A stretch of DNA of 64,000 nucleotides from DASSKA01 sp963839365. Its GTDB lineage: Bacteria > Actinomycetota > Actinomycetes > Propionibacteriales > Nocardioidaceae. The stretch covers positions 62,001-126,000 of the forward strand of contig CAWIUT010000002.1 of the NCBI GenBank assembly GCA_963839365.1, in the 5' to 3' direction. Shown piece after piece: positions 53,228-62,576 of this stretch. Below the pieces are notes generated by a model. The model had not been told where the DNA came from. It was given only the letters and a program-made list of their open reading frames with translations, and did not search any database. Each line of letters starts with the position of its first letter. Position 1 is the stretch's first letter. Position numbers and translations under genes: made by a program.

Positions 53228-53962
53228 GTGCTCTACTGGCTGCTGAAATGGGTGTTTCTCGGTCCGATGCTCCGGACGGTGTTCCGCCCGCGGATCGAAG
53301 GCGCGGAGAACGTGCCCCTGGAGGGGCCCGCGATCCTGGCCAGCAACCACCTGTCCTACGCCGACTGGTTGTTCATGCCGCTGACCCTGCCGCGCCGGGT
53401 CACCTTCGTCGCCAAGGCGGAGTACTTCACCGGCAAGGGCCTCAAGGGCTGGCTGCAGCGGTTCTTCTTCGCCGGCTCCGGGCAGGTGCCCATCGACCGC
53501 AGCGGCGCCTCCGCAGCCCAGGGCGCGCTGCTGTCGGCGAAGAAGGTGCTCGCCGGGGGTGAGCTGTTCGGGATCTACCCCGAGGGCACCCGCTCCCACG
53601 ACGGGCGGCTCTACCGCGGCAAGACCGGGGTCGCCCGGCTGGCCCTGGAGACCAAGGCGCCGGTGATCCCGATCGCGGTGGTGGGCACCGACCGGCTCGC
53701 TCCGCCGGGCAAGAAGTTCGGCGCGTTCACCCGGCCGCTGGTCCGGTTCGGCACGCCGCTGGACTTCAGCCGCTACGAGGGGCTCGAGGACGACCGCTAC
53801 ATCCTGCGCTCGGTCACCGACGAGATCATGTACGAGATCATGCAGCTGTCGGGCCAGGAGTACGTCGACGTCTACGCCTCCCGCGCCAAGACGCTGCACA
53901 AGAACCCGGGCAAGAAGGCCGCCCCGGAGCCCGAGGACCGCTCGCAGCTGCGCGCTTCGTGA
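53228..53962 (+). CDS. PlsC-type 1-acylglycerol-3-phosphate acyltransferase
   Basis: 244 residues with the PlsC motifs NHLSYAD (HX4D) and YPEGTRSHDG, plus IPIAVVGTDRL. It adds an acyl chain to lysophospholipid at the membrane. GTG start. The C-terminal tail is Lys/Glu-rich. Its stop overlaps the GTG of the flavin-reductase-like gene. Confidence 0.9.
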   Translation: MLYWLLKWVFLGPMLRTVFRPRIEGAENVPLEGPAILASNHLSYADWLFMPLTLPRRVTFVAKAEYFTGKGLKGWLQRFFFAGSGQVPIDRSGASAAQGALLSAKKVLAGGELFGIYPEGTRSHDGRLYRGKTGVARLALETKAPVIPIAVVGTDRLAPPGKKFGAFTRPLVRFGTPLDFSRYEGLEDDRYILRSVTDEIMYEIMQLSGQEYVDVYASRAKTLHKNPGKKAAPEPEDRSQLRAS

Positions 53963-54477
53963 CCATCCACTCCGAGCACCCGTTCCTGGAGCCGGAACCG
54001 GAGCGTGACCCGGTGCGCCGGCTCCGCGGCCGGCTGGGCGGCACCGTCACGCTGTGGACCTGCGGGTCGGGGGAGTCCCGGGAGGGGCTGACCGTCTCCT
54101 CGTTGATGGTCGCGAACGGCTCCCCGGCGCATGTGCTGGCCCTGCTCGACCCCGACTCGTCGTTCGCCGAGCAGCTGCGCACCAGCACCACGTGCGTCGT
54201 ACAGCTGCTGGGGTGGGCGCACCGCGACCTGGCCGACGCGTTCGCCGGGCTGGCGCCCGCCCCCGGCGGGGTGTTCCGGATGGCGCAGTGGCGCGACACC
54301 GAGTGGGGGCCGCTGCTGGACGGCGCCGGCACCTGGGCGGGGGTCCGGCTGGCCGAGTCCCGCGAGGTGGGCTGGTCCGCGCTGGTCGACACGGTCGTCG
54401 AGCACGTCGAGATCGGCGAGCAGCAGGCGCCGCTGGTGCACCGGCGCGGCCGGTACCTGCGGCCCGAGGATGCCTAG
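53959..54477 (+). CDS. Flavin reductase-like FMN-binding split-barrel protein
   Basis: 172 residues with TVTLWTCGSGESREGLTVSS and SLMVANGSPAHVLALLDPDS, the FMN-contact pattern of flavin-reductase-like split barrels. It could reduce flavin for a partner oxygenase or bind a flavin or haem cofactor. Coupled to the PlsC gene by a four-base overlap. Confidence 0.78.
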   Translation: MTIHSEHPFLEPEPERDPVRRLRGRLGGTVTLWTCGSGESREGLTVSSLMVANGSPAHVLALLDPDSSFAEQLRTSTTCVVQLLGWAHRDLADAFAGLAPAPGGVFRMAQWRDTEWGPLLDGAGTWAGVRLAESREVGWSALVDTVVEHVEIGEQQAPLVHRRGRYLRPEDA

Positions 54478-54486
54478 GCTCGGGGC

Positions 54487-55401
54487 GTGCCGGACCTGAC
54501 CAGCGTCGCCCAGGAGCTCTACGGGCTGCTGCCGTCGGAGTTCACCGGCGCCCGCAACGCACGCGTCAGGCAGCTGCGCGGCGAGGACCGGGCGCTGGCC
54601 GAGGCGGTGGGGGCGCTGGCCAAGCCGGCGACCGCGGCGTGGGTGCTGAACCAGCTGGTGCGCCACCACGCGGACGTGGTCGGGCAGGTCGTGGAGCTGG
54701 GGGAGTCGCTGCGGCGGGCGCAGGAGGAGCTGTCCGGTGACGCGTTGCGGGACCTGAACCGGCAGCGCCGCCGGCTGACGGCCGCGGTCACCCGGCAGGC
54801 CCGCGACCTCGGCGTGCAGCTGGGCGTGAAGGTCAGCGACGCGGTCGCCGACCAGGTCGAGGAGTCGTTGCGCGCGGCGATGACCGACGCCACCGCCGCG
54901 GCCGCGCTGCGCACCGGGCTGCTGGTCAAGCCGCTGTCCTCGACCGGGCTGGGGGACCTCGACGTGGCGACCGTGGTCGCGGTCCCCGACGCGCTCGGCG
55001 CCGAGGCTCCGGCGCGGGCGCGGCTCAGCGTGGTGGGTCGGCAGAAGCAGGGCGGCCGGGCCGGCCGGGGTGAGGGGAAGCGCGCCGCGCAGCGCCGCAA
55101 GGAGCTGCGGGAGGCCGAGGACGCGGTGACCGCGGCCGAGCAGGACGCCGCCGAGGCGGAGCAGGAGCTCACCGCCTCCGGCAAAAGGGTCGCCGAGCTG
55201 GAGGCGCGGTCCCTGCAGCTGCAGTCGGAGCTGGAGGAGGTACGCCGCCGGGCCGCCGATCTCGAGCACGAGCTGGAGGCGCTCGACGACGAGATCTCCG
55301 CCGCCGAGGACGACCGCGACGAGGCCCGGGACACCCACGACGAGGCGGTCACCGAGCTGGACCGGGCCCGCTCCGCCCTCCAGCAGCTGCAGGAGCGCTG
55401 A
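54487..55401 (+). CDS. Actinobacterial coiled-coil protein of unknown function
   Basis: 304 residues. The first half (LYGLLPSEFTGARNARVRQL, KPATAAWVLNQLVRHH) is a helical domain; the second half (about 195-304) is a long, Ala/Glu/Arg-rich coiled coil. From memory, conserved among actinobacteria without an assigned role. GTG start nine bases after the preceding gene; a strong hairpin ends the transcript. Confidence 0.78.
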   Translation: MPDLTSVAQELYGLLPSEFTGARNARVRQLRGEDRALAEAVGALAKPATAAWVLNQLVRHHADVVGQVVELGESLRRAQEELSGDALRDLNRQRRRLTAAVTRQARDLGVQLGVKVSDAVADQVEESLRAAMTDATAAAALRTGLLVKPLSSTGLGDLDVATVVAVPDALGAEAPARARLSVVGRQKQGGRAGRGEGKRAAQRRKELREAEDAVTAAEQDAAEAEQELTASGKRVAELEARSLQLQSELEEVRRRAADLEHELEALDDEISAAEDDRDEARDTHDEAVTELDRARSALQQLQER

Positions 55402-55402
55402 C

Positions 55403-55437
55403 CCCGCGCCCGGCCGGTCGAGCCGGCCGGGCGCGGG
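55403..55437. terminator. Strong convergent hairpin terminator
   Basis: A perfect 15-bp GC stem (55403-55417 with 55423-55437) and five-base loop between two convergent genes that end at 55401 and 55443. It probably ends both transcripts. Confidence 0.8.
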
Positions 55438-55442
55438 TCCGG

Positions 55443-56861
55443 CTACGCAGGCGGGATGTTCTGGTTGACGTGGAACAGGTTGTCCGGGTCGTAGCGGCGC
55501 TTGACCTGCTGCAGCCGGTCGAAGTTGCCGCGGTAGGCGGCGCGCACCCGGTCGGTGCCCTCGGACATCAGGAAGTTCACGTAGCTGCCGCCCGCGGAGA
55601 GCGGGTGCAGCTCCTCCCAGTAGTCCTGGGCCCACCTCGTGATCAGCTGCGCGTTCGCCGGGTCCGGGTCCACGCCGACGATCACCGAGATCCAGCCGCC
55701 GTCGCGGTAGGCGAACGCGGTGGCGTCCTGGGCAACCCGGGCGGCCGCGCCGCCGACCGGGTACAGGTGCATGGTCGAGTGCCCGGTCGGCAGCTGGGCG
55801 CCGTACTTCTCGTGCACCGCGATCGCGTCGTCGCCGATCCGGCTCACGAAGTCCGACCGCCAGTACCACTGCAACCCTGCCGGGTACAGCGCGTCGAAGG
55901 CCTGCTGGAGCATGGTGAACGGCATCTCCTGCATGCCCACCAGCAGCGGGTGGCCGAACTGCCGCACCGGTGCGGTGACGTCCTCGGCCTTGTCCAGCGG
56001 GCCGGTGTAGCACCAGACGACGCCGATCGCCTTGCGGCCCCACAGGTTCTCCGGGAAAGGCGGCGCGGGCGGGATGGTCAGCAGCCCGATCCAGCCGCTC
56101 AGCTCCTCGGGCAGCGAGGGCAGCAGCTCGCGGTACCAGCGCATCACCTCGCGGGTGTCGCCGATGTCGTAGAGCACCGGCCCTCCGTAGATGACGCCGT
56201 GGTCGCCGATGTCGTGGCAGCGGAAGGTGAACGAGGTGACCACGCCGAAGTTGCCGCCGCCGCCGCGCAGCGCCCAGAGCAGGTCCGGGTGCGTGCTGTC
56301 GTCGGCGTGCACCAGCGAGCCGTCGGCCAGGACGACGTCGGCGCCGAGCAGGTTGTCCACGGTCAGCCCGAACCGGCGGGTGAGGTAGCCGATCCCGCCG
56401 CCGAGCGTGAGCCCGCCGACACCGGTGCTGGACAGGAACCCCGACGGCGTGGCCATCCCGAACGCCACGGTGGCGTGGTCCACGTCCCCCCACGTGCAGC
56501 CGGCATCGGCGCGCACCGTGTGCGCCTCCGGGTCGACGGTGGTGCTGCGCATCGGGCTGAGGTCGATGACGAGCGCGTCATCGGCCACGCCCAGGCCGCC
56601 GGCGTTGTGCGCGCCGCTGCGCACGGCGACGTCGATCCCGTGCCGGTCCGCGAACTGCACGCACGCCACCACGTCCGCGACGTCGCGGCAGCGGGCGACC
56701 GCGGCGGGCCGCCTGTCGATCATGGCGTTGTAGACCGCCCGGGCGGAGTCGTACTCCGGCGAGCCCGGGAGTACGACGGGCCCGCGCATGCGGGCGACGA
56801 GGTCGGCGAACGGCGGCCCCTGTGCCGTGGTCGCCTGGCTCGGAGTGGTGGTGCTGGTCAT
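55443..56861 (-). CDS. FAD-linked oxidase (BBE/PCMH type)
   Basis: 472 residues. The PCMH FAD domain shows RSGAHNAGG with His85, the 8-alpha-histidyl FAD site, then GCTWGDVDHA and TGVGGLTLGGGIGYLTRRFG. The BBE-like end is YDPDNLFHVNQNIPP. The place where bicovalent enzymes have Cys reads SSTGVGG, so attachment is probably through His only. Such enzymes oxidise sugars or secondary metabolites. It lies 71 bases from a SARP regulator gene in the same direction. Confidence 0.88.
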   Translation of the reverse strand: MTSTTTPSQATTAQGPPFADLVARMRGPVVLPGSPEYDSARAVYNAMIDRRPAAVARCRDVADVVACVQFADRHGIDVAVRSGAHNAGGLGVADDALVIDLSPMRSTTVDPEAHTVRADAGCTWGDVDHATVAFGMATPSGFLSSTGVGGLTLGGGIGYLTRRFGLTVDNLLGADVVLADGSLVHADDSTHPDLLWALRGGGGNFGVVTSFTFRCHDIGDHGVIYGGPVLYDIGDTREVMRWYRELLPSLPEELSGWIGLLTIPPAPPFPENLWGRKAIGVVWCYTGPLDKAEDVTAPVRQFGHPLLVGMQEMPFTMLQQAFDALYPAGLQWYWRSDFVSRIGDDAIAVHEKYGAQLPTGHSTMHLYPVGGAAARVAQDATAFAYRDGGWISVIVGVDPDPANAQLITRWAQDYWEELHPLSAGGSYVNFLMSEGTDRVRAAYRGNFDRLQQVKRRYDPDNLFHVNQNIPPA

Positions 56862-56932
56862 GGTTTGCTCCCTCGAACGAGGTCGATGGTTTCCATGAAC
56901 CTAGGAACCGCAGCGTTCGGGGACCGTTCCGC

Positions 56933-59900
56933 TCAGGTGCCCGCCGGAAGAACGCTGCTGCCGGTCCGAGCGGCCAGGTCGGCGCGGCTGCGGGCGACCA
57001 GGGTCGGGCTCTGCTGCCGACGCGCGACGGCGACCGCCTCCTCGAGCGTGCGGACCGCCCGCGCCGCCGGCTCGAAAGCGGCCTGGGCCCGCATCACCTC
57101 CGGCAGCCACCACACGTCGTCGTGCTGCGCCGCCACCGCGCGGGCGGCCGTCAGCGTGGCCGACGCGCCGTCGAGGTCGCCGCTCCGGCGTTGCAGGTCC
57201 GCGGCCATGGACAACCAGTAGGGCATCCGGGCCAGCGAGCCCTCCTCCTCCAGCGCCGCGATGCCCGCCCGGACGGCGCGCAGCCCGTCGGGCCCCCCGC
57301 GCAGCCAGCCGCCGAGCACGGCTGCCCACTCCCGGTAGTAGGCGAACCCGAACCGCTCGCACAGCTCGCTCAGCTCCGCCAGCACCGGCTCCAGCCCCGC
57401 CAGGTCGCCGCACAGCTGCCGCGTCACGGCGGCGTAGGACAAGCCGACCGCCAGCGAGTACGGGTGGTCGATGGCCCGGGCGACCTCGAGCGCGGCGGCG
57501 CTCTGGCGGGCCGCGGCCTTGTCGTCGCCGAGCAGCCACTGCGCGTGCGCCCACCAGCCCCGCGCGTGCACCTGGGTGCGGGTCCCGATCGGCAGCGAGT
57601 CGCGGTCCCCGCACAGCGCGCAGGCCAGCGCGAAGTGCTCGTCGGCGGACCGGACGAGCCCCAGGCTGAGCGCCGCCCCGGCGACGCACAGGTGCGCCTG
57701 CCCGGCGAGGTCCGGTGAGCGCTCGGTCAGCGCGATCGCCCGCTCGCCCCAGCGGTGCGACTCGGCGGTGTGTCCCTGGACGAAGGTGGTCGCGAACAGC
57801 GCGATGGAGGCCGCCGCCTGCACCTCCACCAGCCCGAGTCGCTCCCCGAGCTGGGCGGTGCGACGCTCCAGCACCTCCAGCTCGCGGGACGCGTAGCCGC
57901 GCCAGGCGTTGGTGGGCGGCATCATCTGCTGCAGCACCGCAAGCTCGCGCTCCTGCCGCTGCGGCGTCTCGGGCATTGCCGCGAGCAGGGCCAGGCAGCG
58001 GTGCCACAGCCGGTACGCACCCTGGTGGGCGAACACCGCGGTGGCGGTGCGGGCGGCCTGGTCGTAGTACGGCAACGCGCGCTCGGGCTGGCCGCTGCGC
58101 TCGTACTGCTCGGCGAGCTCGGCCGCGACCAGCTCGGTGGAGCCGGCGTACCGCCGCTCCAGCGCCCGGGCGAGCCGCCGGTGCAGCAGCCAGCGTTGCG
58201 GCGGGGTCACCGCGTCGTACGTCGCCTCCCGCAGCAGGTCGTGGGTGAAGTCGTAGCGGCTGCCGCTCTGCTCGAGGATGCCGCGATGCCACAGCTCGTC
58301 CACGAGGGGGACGAGGGCGTCCGGACCCAGCTCGGAGGCCTCGGTGAGCAGGTCGAGGCTGAAGTCCCGCCCGAGCGCGGAGGCCAGCGCGGCCACCTGG
58401 CGGGCCGGTTCGGACACCCGGGCCAGCCGGCCGAGCAGCACCCCGCGAAGGTCCGAGGCCCGCACCTGCTCCGGGGTGGCCAGCGCCTCCCGCAGCGCCT
58501 CGATGACGTAGAGCGGGTTGCCCGCGGTGGCCGACCAGACCAGCGTCAGCTCCTCCTGTTGCAGCGGACGTCCGAAGACCCGGGCGGCGAGCTCGGCGGT
58601 CTCGTCGACGGACAGCGATCCGAGGGTCAGCTCGCTGACCTGCCCCGCGGTCCTCATGGCGCGCAGCGGGGCGGCCAGCTCGCTGCCGGCGAGCTCGTCG
58701 TCGCGGGCGGTGGCCACCACCAGCAGCGGTGCGTCCCGGGCGAACGAGCACAGGAAGGACAGCCAGGACAAGGTGGCCTTGTCGCACCACTGCAGGTCGT
58801 CCAGGGTGAGCAGCAGCGGCCGTTCCGCGGCCAGTGCGGCCCGCGCGAGGCCCTCGAAGAACCGCAGCCGCTGCCAGGCGTCCACCTTGGCCCGCTCGGC
58901 GGGGTCGCCGCTGGGGCTTCCGGCCGGCACCAGCCGCTGCACCTCCTCCCGCCACACCGCGGGCAGCCGCGTCGCCGCCTGCCGCAGGGCCGGGGCGCGC
59001 AGCCACTCGGCCACCGGCGCCATCGGCAGGCTGCCGGTGGTCGCGAAGCAGCGCGCGGTGGCCACCAGACCGTCGTCGTGCTGACGGACCGAGCCGACCA
59101 GGTCGGTGAGCAGCCGGGTCTTGCCCGCGCCGGCCTCGCCCTGCACCAGCACGAACCGGCACCCGGTGGCGGCCGCGGCCCAGGCGTCCCGCAGCCAACG
59201 GCGCTCGTGCGCACGGCCCACCAGACCCGGCGACGAGGCCCGGGTGAGCTCCTCGGAGGGTCCACGGTCGGTGAGCAGGGCGTCGCGCTCCCGACGGGTC
59301 TCCGGCGAGGGCGCAACCCCGAGCTCCTGCTCCAGCACCGAGGCGCACCAGTGGTAGGTCGCTATCGCCCCCGCACGGTCGCCGGCGGCCCGCTGCACCC
59401 GCATCAGCCGGCGGTACCCGGTCTCCTCGTGCGGCTCGAGCTGGATGCGCCGCCGGATCAGCCGGATGGCGAGGGCGGGGCCGTCGTCCCGGCAGGACTC
59501 GGCGCCCCGGTCGCACAGCTCCACGCAGGCCCGGCGCAGCTCGTCACGCGAGCGCAGCGCCCACTCGTCGTAGCACCCGGGCAGGAACGGGTCCTGGTAG
59601 AGCCGGACCGCCTCGGCGACGTACGCCGCGGCGGCCGGCGGGTCGTCGCGGAGGGCGGCGAGGGCGCGCTCCCGGGCCGACTGGAACGTCCGCACGTCCA
59701 CCACGCAGTCCGGACGGTCGTGCCAGGTGAGCGCGTGGGCGTCCACCTCCAGGCAGCCCGGAAGCAGGGCGCGCAGGTGGTGCAGCTCCCGGCGCAGGTT
59801 GGTGCGCGCCTGCGCCTCGTCGGAGTCCGGCCACAGCACACCGGCCAGGTGGGCCCGGGGCTGGGGGACGCCCGGCCGGGTCACCAGGTAGGCCAGCAGG

Positions 59901-60001
59901 TGCAGGGCCCGTCCGGGGAGCGGCCCGGCCGACGAACCCGCCGGGCCGACCTCGATCCCCCCGAGAAGGCGGATGGTGACGGTATCGGTGTCCTGCGTCA
60001 T
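56933..60001 (-). CDS. SARP/AfsR-type transcriptional regulator with ATPase domain
   Basis: 1022 residues: OmpR-like winged helix (about 8-95), bacterial transcriptional activation domain (98-245), an AAA/NACHT-like ATPase with Walker A GEAGAGKT (288-295) and LLLTLDDLQWCDK, and a long TPR-like C-terminal array (about 620-1000). Related large SARPs control secondary-metabolite or stress genes. It sits upstream of the FAD oxidase in the same direction and is a likely regulator of it. Confidence 0.9.
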   Translation of the reverse strand: MTQDTDTVTIRLLGGIEVGPAGSSAGPLPGRALHLLAYLVTRPGVPQPRAHLAGVLWPDSDEAQARTNLRRELHHLRALLPGCLEVDAHALTWHDRPDCVVDVRTFQSARERALAALRDDPPAAAAYVAEAVRLYQDPFLPGCYDEWALRSRDELRRACVELCDRGAESCRDDGPALAIRLIRRRIQLEPHEETGYRRLMRVQRAAGDRAGAIATYHWCASVLEQELGVAPSPETRRERDALLTDRGPSEELTRASSPGLVGRAHERRWLRDAWAAAATGCRFVLVQGEAGAGKTRLLTDLVGSVRQHDDGLVATARCFATTGSLPMAPVAEWLRAPALRQAATRLPAVWREEVQRLVPAGSPSGDPAERAKVDAWQRLRFFEGLARAALAAERPLLLTLDDLQWCDKATLSWLSFLCSFARDAPLLVVATARDDELAGSELAAPLRAMRTAGQVSELTLGSLSVDETAELAARVFGRPLQQEELTLVWSATAGNPLYVIEALREALATPEQVRASDLRGVLLGRLARVSEPARQVAALASALGRDFSLDLLTEASELGPDALVPLVDELWHRGILEQSGSRYDFTHDLLREATYDAVTPPQRWLLHRRLARALERRYAGSTELVAAELAEQYERSGQPERALPYYDQAARTATAVFAHQGAYRLWHRCLALLAAMPETPQRQERELAVLQQMMPPTNAWRGYASRELEVLERRTAQLGERLGLVEVQAAASIALFATTFVQGHTAESHRWGERAIALTERSPDLAGQAHLCVAGAALSLGLVRSADEHFALACALCGDRDSLPIGTRTQVHARGWWAHAQWLLGDDKAAARQSAAALEVARAIDHPYSLAVGLSYAAVTRQLCGDLAGLEPVLAELSELCERFGFAYYREWAAVLGGWLRGGPDGLRAVRAGIAALEEEGSLARMPYWLSMAADLQRRSGDLDGASATLTAARAVAAQHDDVWWLPEVMRAQAAFEPAARAVRTLEEAVAVARRQQSPTLVARSRADLAARTGSSVLPAGT

Positions 60002-60106
60002 GGGCTCGCTCCCGGCGACCCCCGTGCGAGAAATACCCAGAGTACTGCCCGCGGCGTCGGTCGCCTACCCGTCGCAGCCGGTCGGCCGGCCCGCGGACCG
60101 GTGGCA

Positions 60107-61579
60107 TCAGGCCCAGGACTTGGCCCGCTCGACGGCCCTGCGCCAGCGGGCGTGCGCGGCGTCGGCGGTGGCCCGGTCGACCTGGGGCTCGAACCGGCGG
60201 TCCAGCTGCCAGGTGTGCCGCAGCTCCTCGGTGGACGACCAGACCCCGGTGCCCAGCCCGGCCAGGAACGCGGCGCCGAGCGCGGTGGTCTCCACGGTGC
60301 GGGGACGCTCCACCGGCACGCCGAGCTGGTCGGCCTGCAGCTGGCAGAGCAGGTCGTTGGCGGCCGCGCCGCCGTCCACCGCCAGGGTGGTCAGCGAGGT
60401 GCGCTCGTCGAGGGTGTCGATGACGTCGCGCACCTCGAAGGCGATCGCCTCCAAGGTGGCGCGCACCAGGTGCGCCCGCGTCGTACCCCGCGTGATGCCG
60501 ATGACCAGCCCGCGCGCGTGCGGGTCCCAGTCCGGGGCGCCCAGCCCGGTCAGCGCGGGCACGAACACCACGTCGCCGGAGTCCGGGACGGTGGCCGCGA
60601 TCGCCTCGGACTCTGCCGCCGTGCCGAGCAGCTGCAGCCCGTCGCGCAGCCACTGCACGGCCGCGCCGGTGACGAAGATGGCCCCCTCGCAGGCGTAGGT
60701 GGTCTCACCCTCCGGCGACCGCCACGCCGCGGTGGACAGCAGCCCGGCCTCGGAGCGGACCACCTCGGTGCCGGTGTTGGTGAGCACGAACGAGCCGGTG
60801 CCGTAGGTCGCCTTGGAGTCGCCCACGTCGTAGCAGGTCTGCCCGAACAGCGCCGCCTGCTGGTCCCCGGCGATGCCGGCGATCGGCAGCTCCAGGTCGA
60901 GGAAGCTGCGCGGGTCGGTGCTGGCGATCCTGCCCCATGACGGCACCACCTCCGGCAACGCCGCGGGTGGCACCCCGAACAGCGCGCACAGCTCCGGCGA
61001 CCAGTCGCCGCGCTGCAGGTCGAACAGCAGGGTCCGCGACGCGTTCGAGACGTCGGTGACGTGCCAGGTGCCCCGGGTCATCCGGGCGATCAGGTAGGAG
61101 TCCACGGTGCCCACCGCGTAGCGGCCGGACTCGACCAGCGCCCAGGTGCGCGGCTCGTGCTCGGCCAGCCAGGTCAGCTTGGTGCCGGAGAAGTACGGGT
61201 CCAGGCGCAGCCCGGTCAGCTCCCGGACCCGGTCCTCGTGCCCGGCGTCGCGCAGCCGCGCGCAGATGTCGGCGGTACGACGGTCCTGCCACACCAGCGC
61301 ACGACGGGGGGCGCTGAGCGTCTCGCGGTCCCACACCAGCACCGTCTCGCGCTGGTTGGTGATCCCGAGCGCGGTCACCTCCTGGTCGGTGGCCTCCAGG
61401 GCCAGCCGGGCCGCCTCCAAGGTGGCCTGCCAGATCCCCTCCGGGGCGTGCTCGACCCAGCCGGGGCGGGGGAAGTGCTGCGGAAACTCCTGGTACCCCT
61501 TGGACACGACCGCCCCCTCCGGGGAGACCACGAGGGCCGTGACCCCCGTCGTACCGGCGTCGATGGCGAGCACGCTCAT
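60107..61579 (-). CDS. glpK: Glycerol kinase
   Basis: FGGY-family kinase of 490 residues that makes glycerol 3-phosphate. Signature blocks are LAIDAGTTGVTALV (phosphate 1), GITNQRETVLVWDR, YFSGTKLTWL, GTGSFVLTNTG and DGGAAANDLLCQLQADQLG. No glpF or glpD is in view. The downstream SARP gene is separate; upstream lies the DUF1028 gene. Confidence 0.95.
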   Translation of the reverse strand: MSVLAIDAGTTGVTALVVSPEGAVVSKGYQEFPQHFPRPGWVEHAPEGIWQATLEAARLALEATDQEVTALGITNQRETVLVWDRETLSAPRRALVWQDRRTADICARLRDAGHEDRVRELTGLRLDPYFSGTKLTWLAEHEPRTWALVESGRYAVGTVDSYLIARMTRGTWHVTDVSNASRTLLFDLQRGDWSPELCALFGVPPAALPEVVPSWGRIASTDPRSFLDLELPIAGIAGDQQAALFGQTCYDVGDSKATYGTGSFVLTNTGTEVVRSEAGLLSTAAWRSPEGETTYACEGAIFVTGAAVQWLRDGLQLLGTAAESEAIAATVPDSGDVVFVPALTGLGAPDWDPHARGLVIGITRGTTRAHLVRATLEAIAFEVRDVIDTLDERTSLTTLAVDGGAAANDLLCQLQADQLGVPVERPRTVETTALGAAFLAGLGTGVWSSTEELRHTWQLDRRFEPQVDRATADAAHARWRRAVERAKSWA

Positions 61580-61619
61580 CGCCGCACCCCCGGTGGGGAC
61601 ATCGGGTCGGCGGCGCGCG

Positions 61620-62444
61620 TCATGGCAGGTCGGCGGTCTGCTCGCGCAGGATGTGCAGCACCTTCTGGTCCACCCACCCGTCGCCGGTGCGCATCTCGTA
61701 GTTCTCCGCGCCGACCCAGGCGGCGAAGTCCGGCTTCCCCAGCCGCCGGGCCCGCTGCTCGACCTCGGCGCGCAGCTGCTCGTCGAGCGGGACCTTCTCC
61801 TCCTCGGTGGAGGCGGTCAGGTACAGGTCGTTGAGGTCCAGCAGCCGGGTGAGCTCGGGCACCGGCCGGTCATGGTCGTCGACCCGCAGGTCGACCGCGA
61901 CGTCGTCGCGTCCGCCGTAGCCGGCCCCGTCGCGGACCACCAGCAGCGCCGCGCTCTGCCGGCCCCGGCTGTCCCCGCCGGCGGCGTCCCCGGCGACCAG
62001 CGCCGCCAGCAGCCGACGGGCCAGCACCGGCTCGTCGGCGGCAGCTTCCCAGGCCCGCACCATCGCGTCGACCACCTGCTCGCCGGCGAGGATGTTGCCC
62101 TGCACCGCGACCCCCGGGCCGGTGCGCCCGCCGGCCCAGTCGAAGCACGCCTTGCCGGTGTAGCTGGCGGCGTTGCCGTCGGCGTCGACGATGCCGACCT
62201 GCCGGTGGTCGCGGCCCTGGTCCTCCTCGAGCAGCCGGTCCAGGGCGACCTGCGCGGTGGCGCCCTCGTCGAGGTGCGCGAGCGCCTGGCCCTTGTAGGC
62301 GACGTTGGCTTCGGCCTGGGTCGCGATGGCGCCGATGCCGGCCACGGCAGCAGGTACGGCGGACCCGACGGCCAGGAACTTCGAGGCGACGGCGACGCCC
62401 CAGGACCGGCCGTCGGCGGATCGGGCCACGATGGAGAACGTCAT
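61620..62444 (-). CDS. DUF1028 family protein (Ntn-hydrolase-like fold)
   Basis: 274 residues starting MTFSIVARSADGRSWGVAVAS, the DUF1028 pattern, with CFDWAGGRTG and GVAVQGNILAGEQVVDAM. The family is thought to have an Ntn-hydrolase-like fold; activity unknown. An extra C-terminal segment (TASTEEEKVPLDEQLRAEVE) looks like a peptidoglycan-binding-type domain seen on some members. ATG at 62444 is chosen; 62456 is possible. Confidence 0.85.
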   Translation of the reverse strand: MTFSIVARSADGRSWGVAVASKFLAVGSAVPAAVAGIGAIATQAEANVAYKGQALAHLDEGATAQVALDRLLEEDQGRDHRQVGIVDADGNAASYTGKACFDWAGGRTGPGVAVQGNILAGEQVVDAMVRAWEAAADEPVLARRLLAALVAGDAAGGDSRGRQSAALLVVRDGAGYGGRDDVAVDLRVDDHDRPVPELTRLLDLNDLYLTASTEEEKVPLDEQLRAEVEQRARRLGKPDFAAWVGAENYEMRTGDGWVDQKVLHILREQTADLP

Positions 62445-62576
62445 GCGCGAAACCATAATGCGGGCGTAGCCGACGCCGGTGCCCGACTCGTCGCTATCGT
62501 CGAACTCGGCCGGATCCTGGGTCGGCCCCGAGCCGGCCCCGAGGCAGGACCGGCTGGGAAGCGAGAGGAGAGGTCC

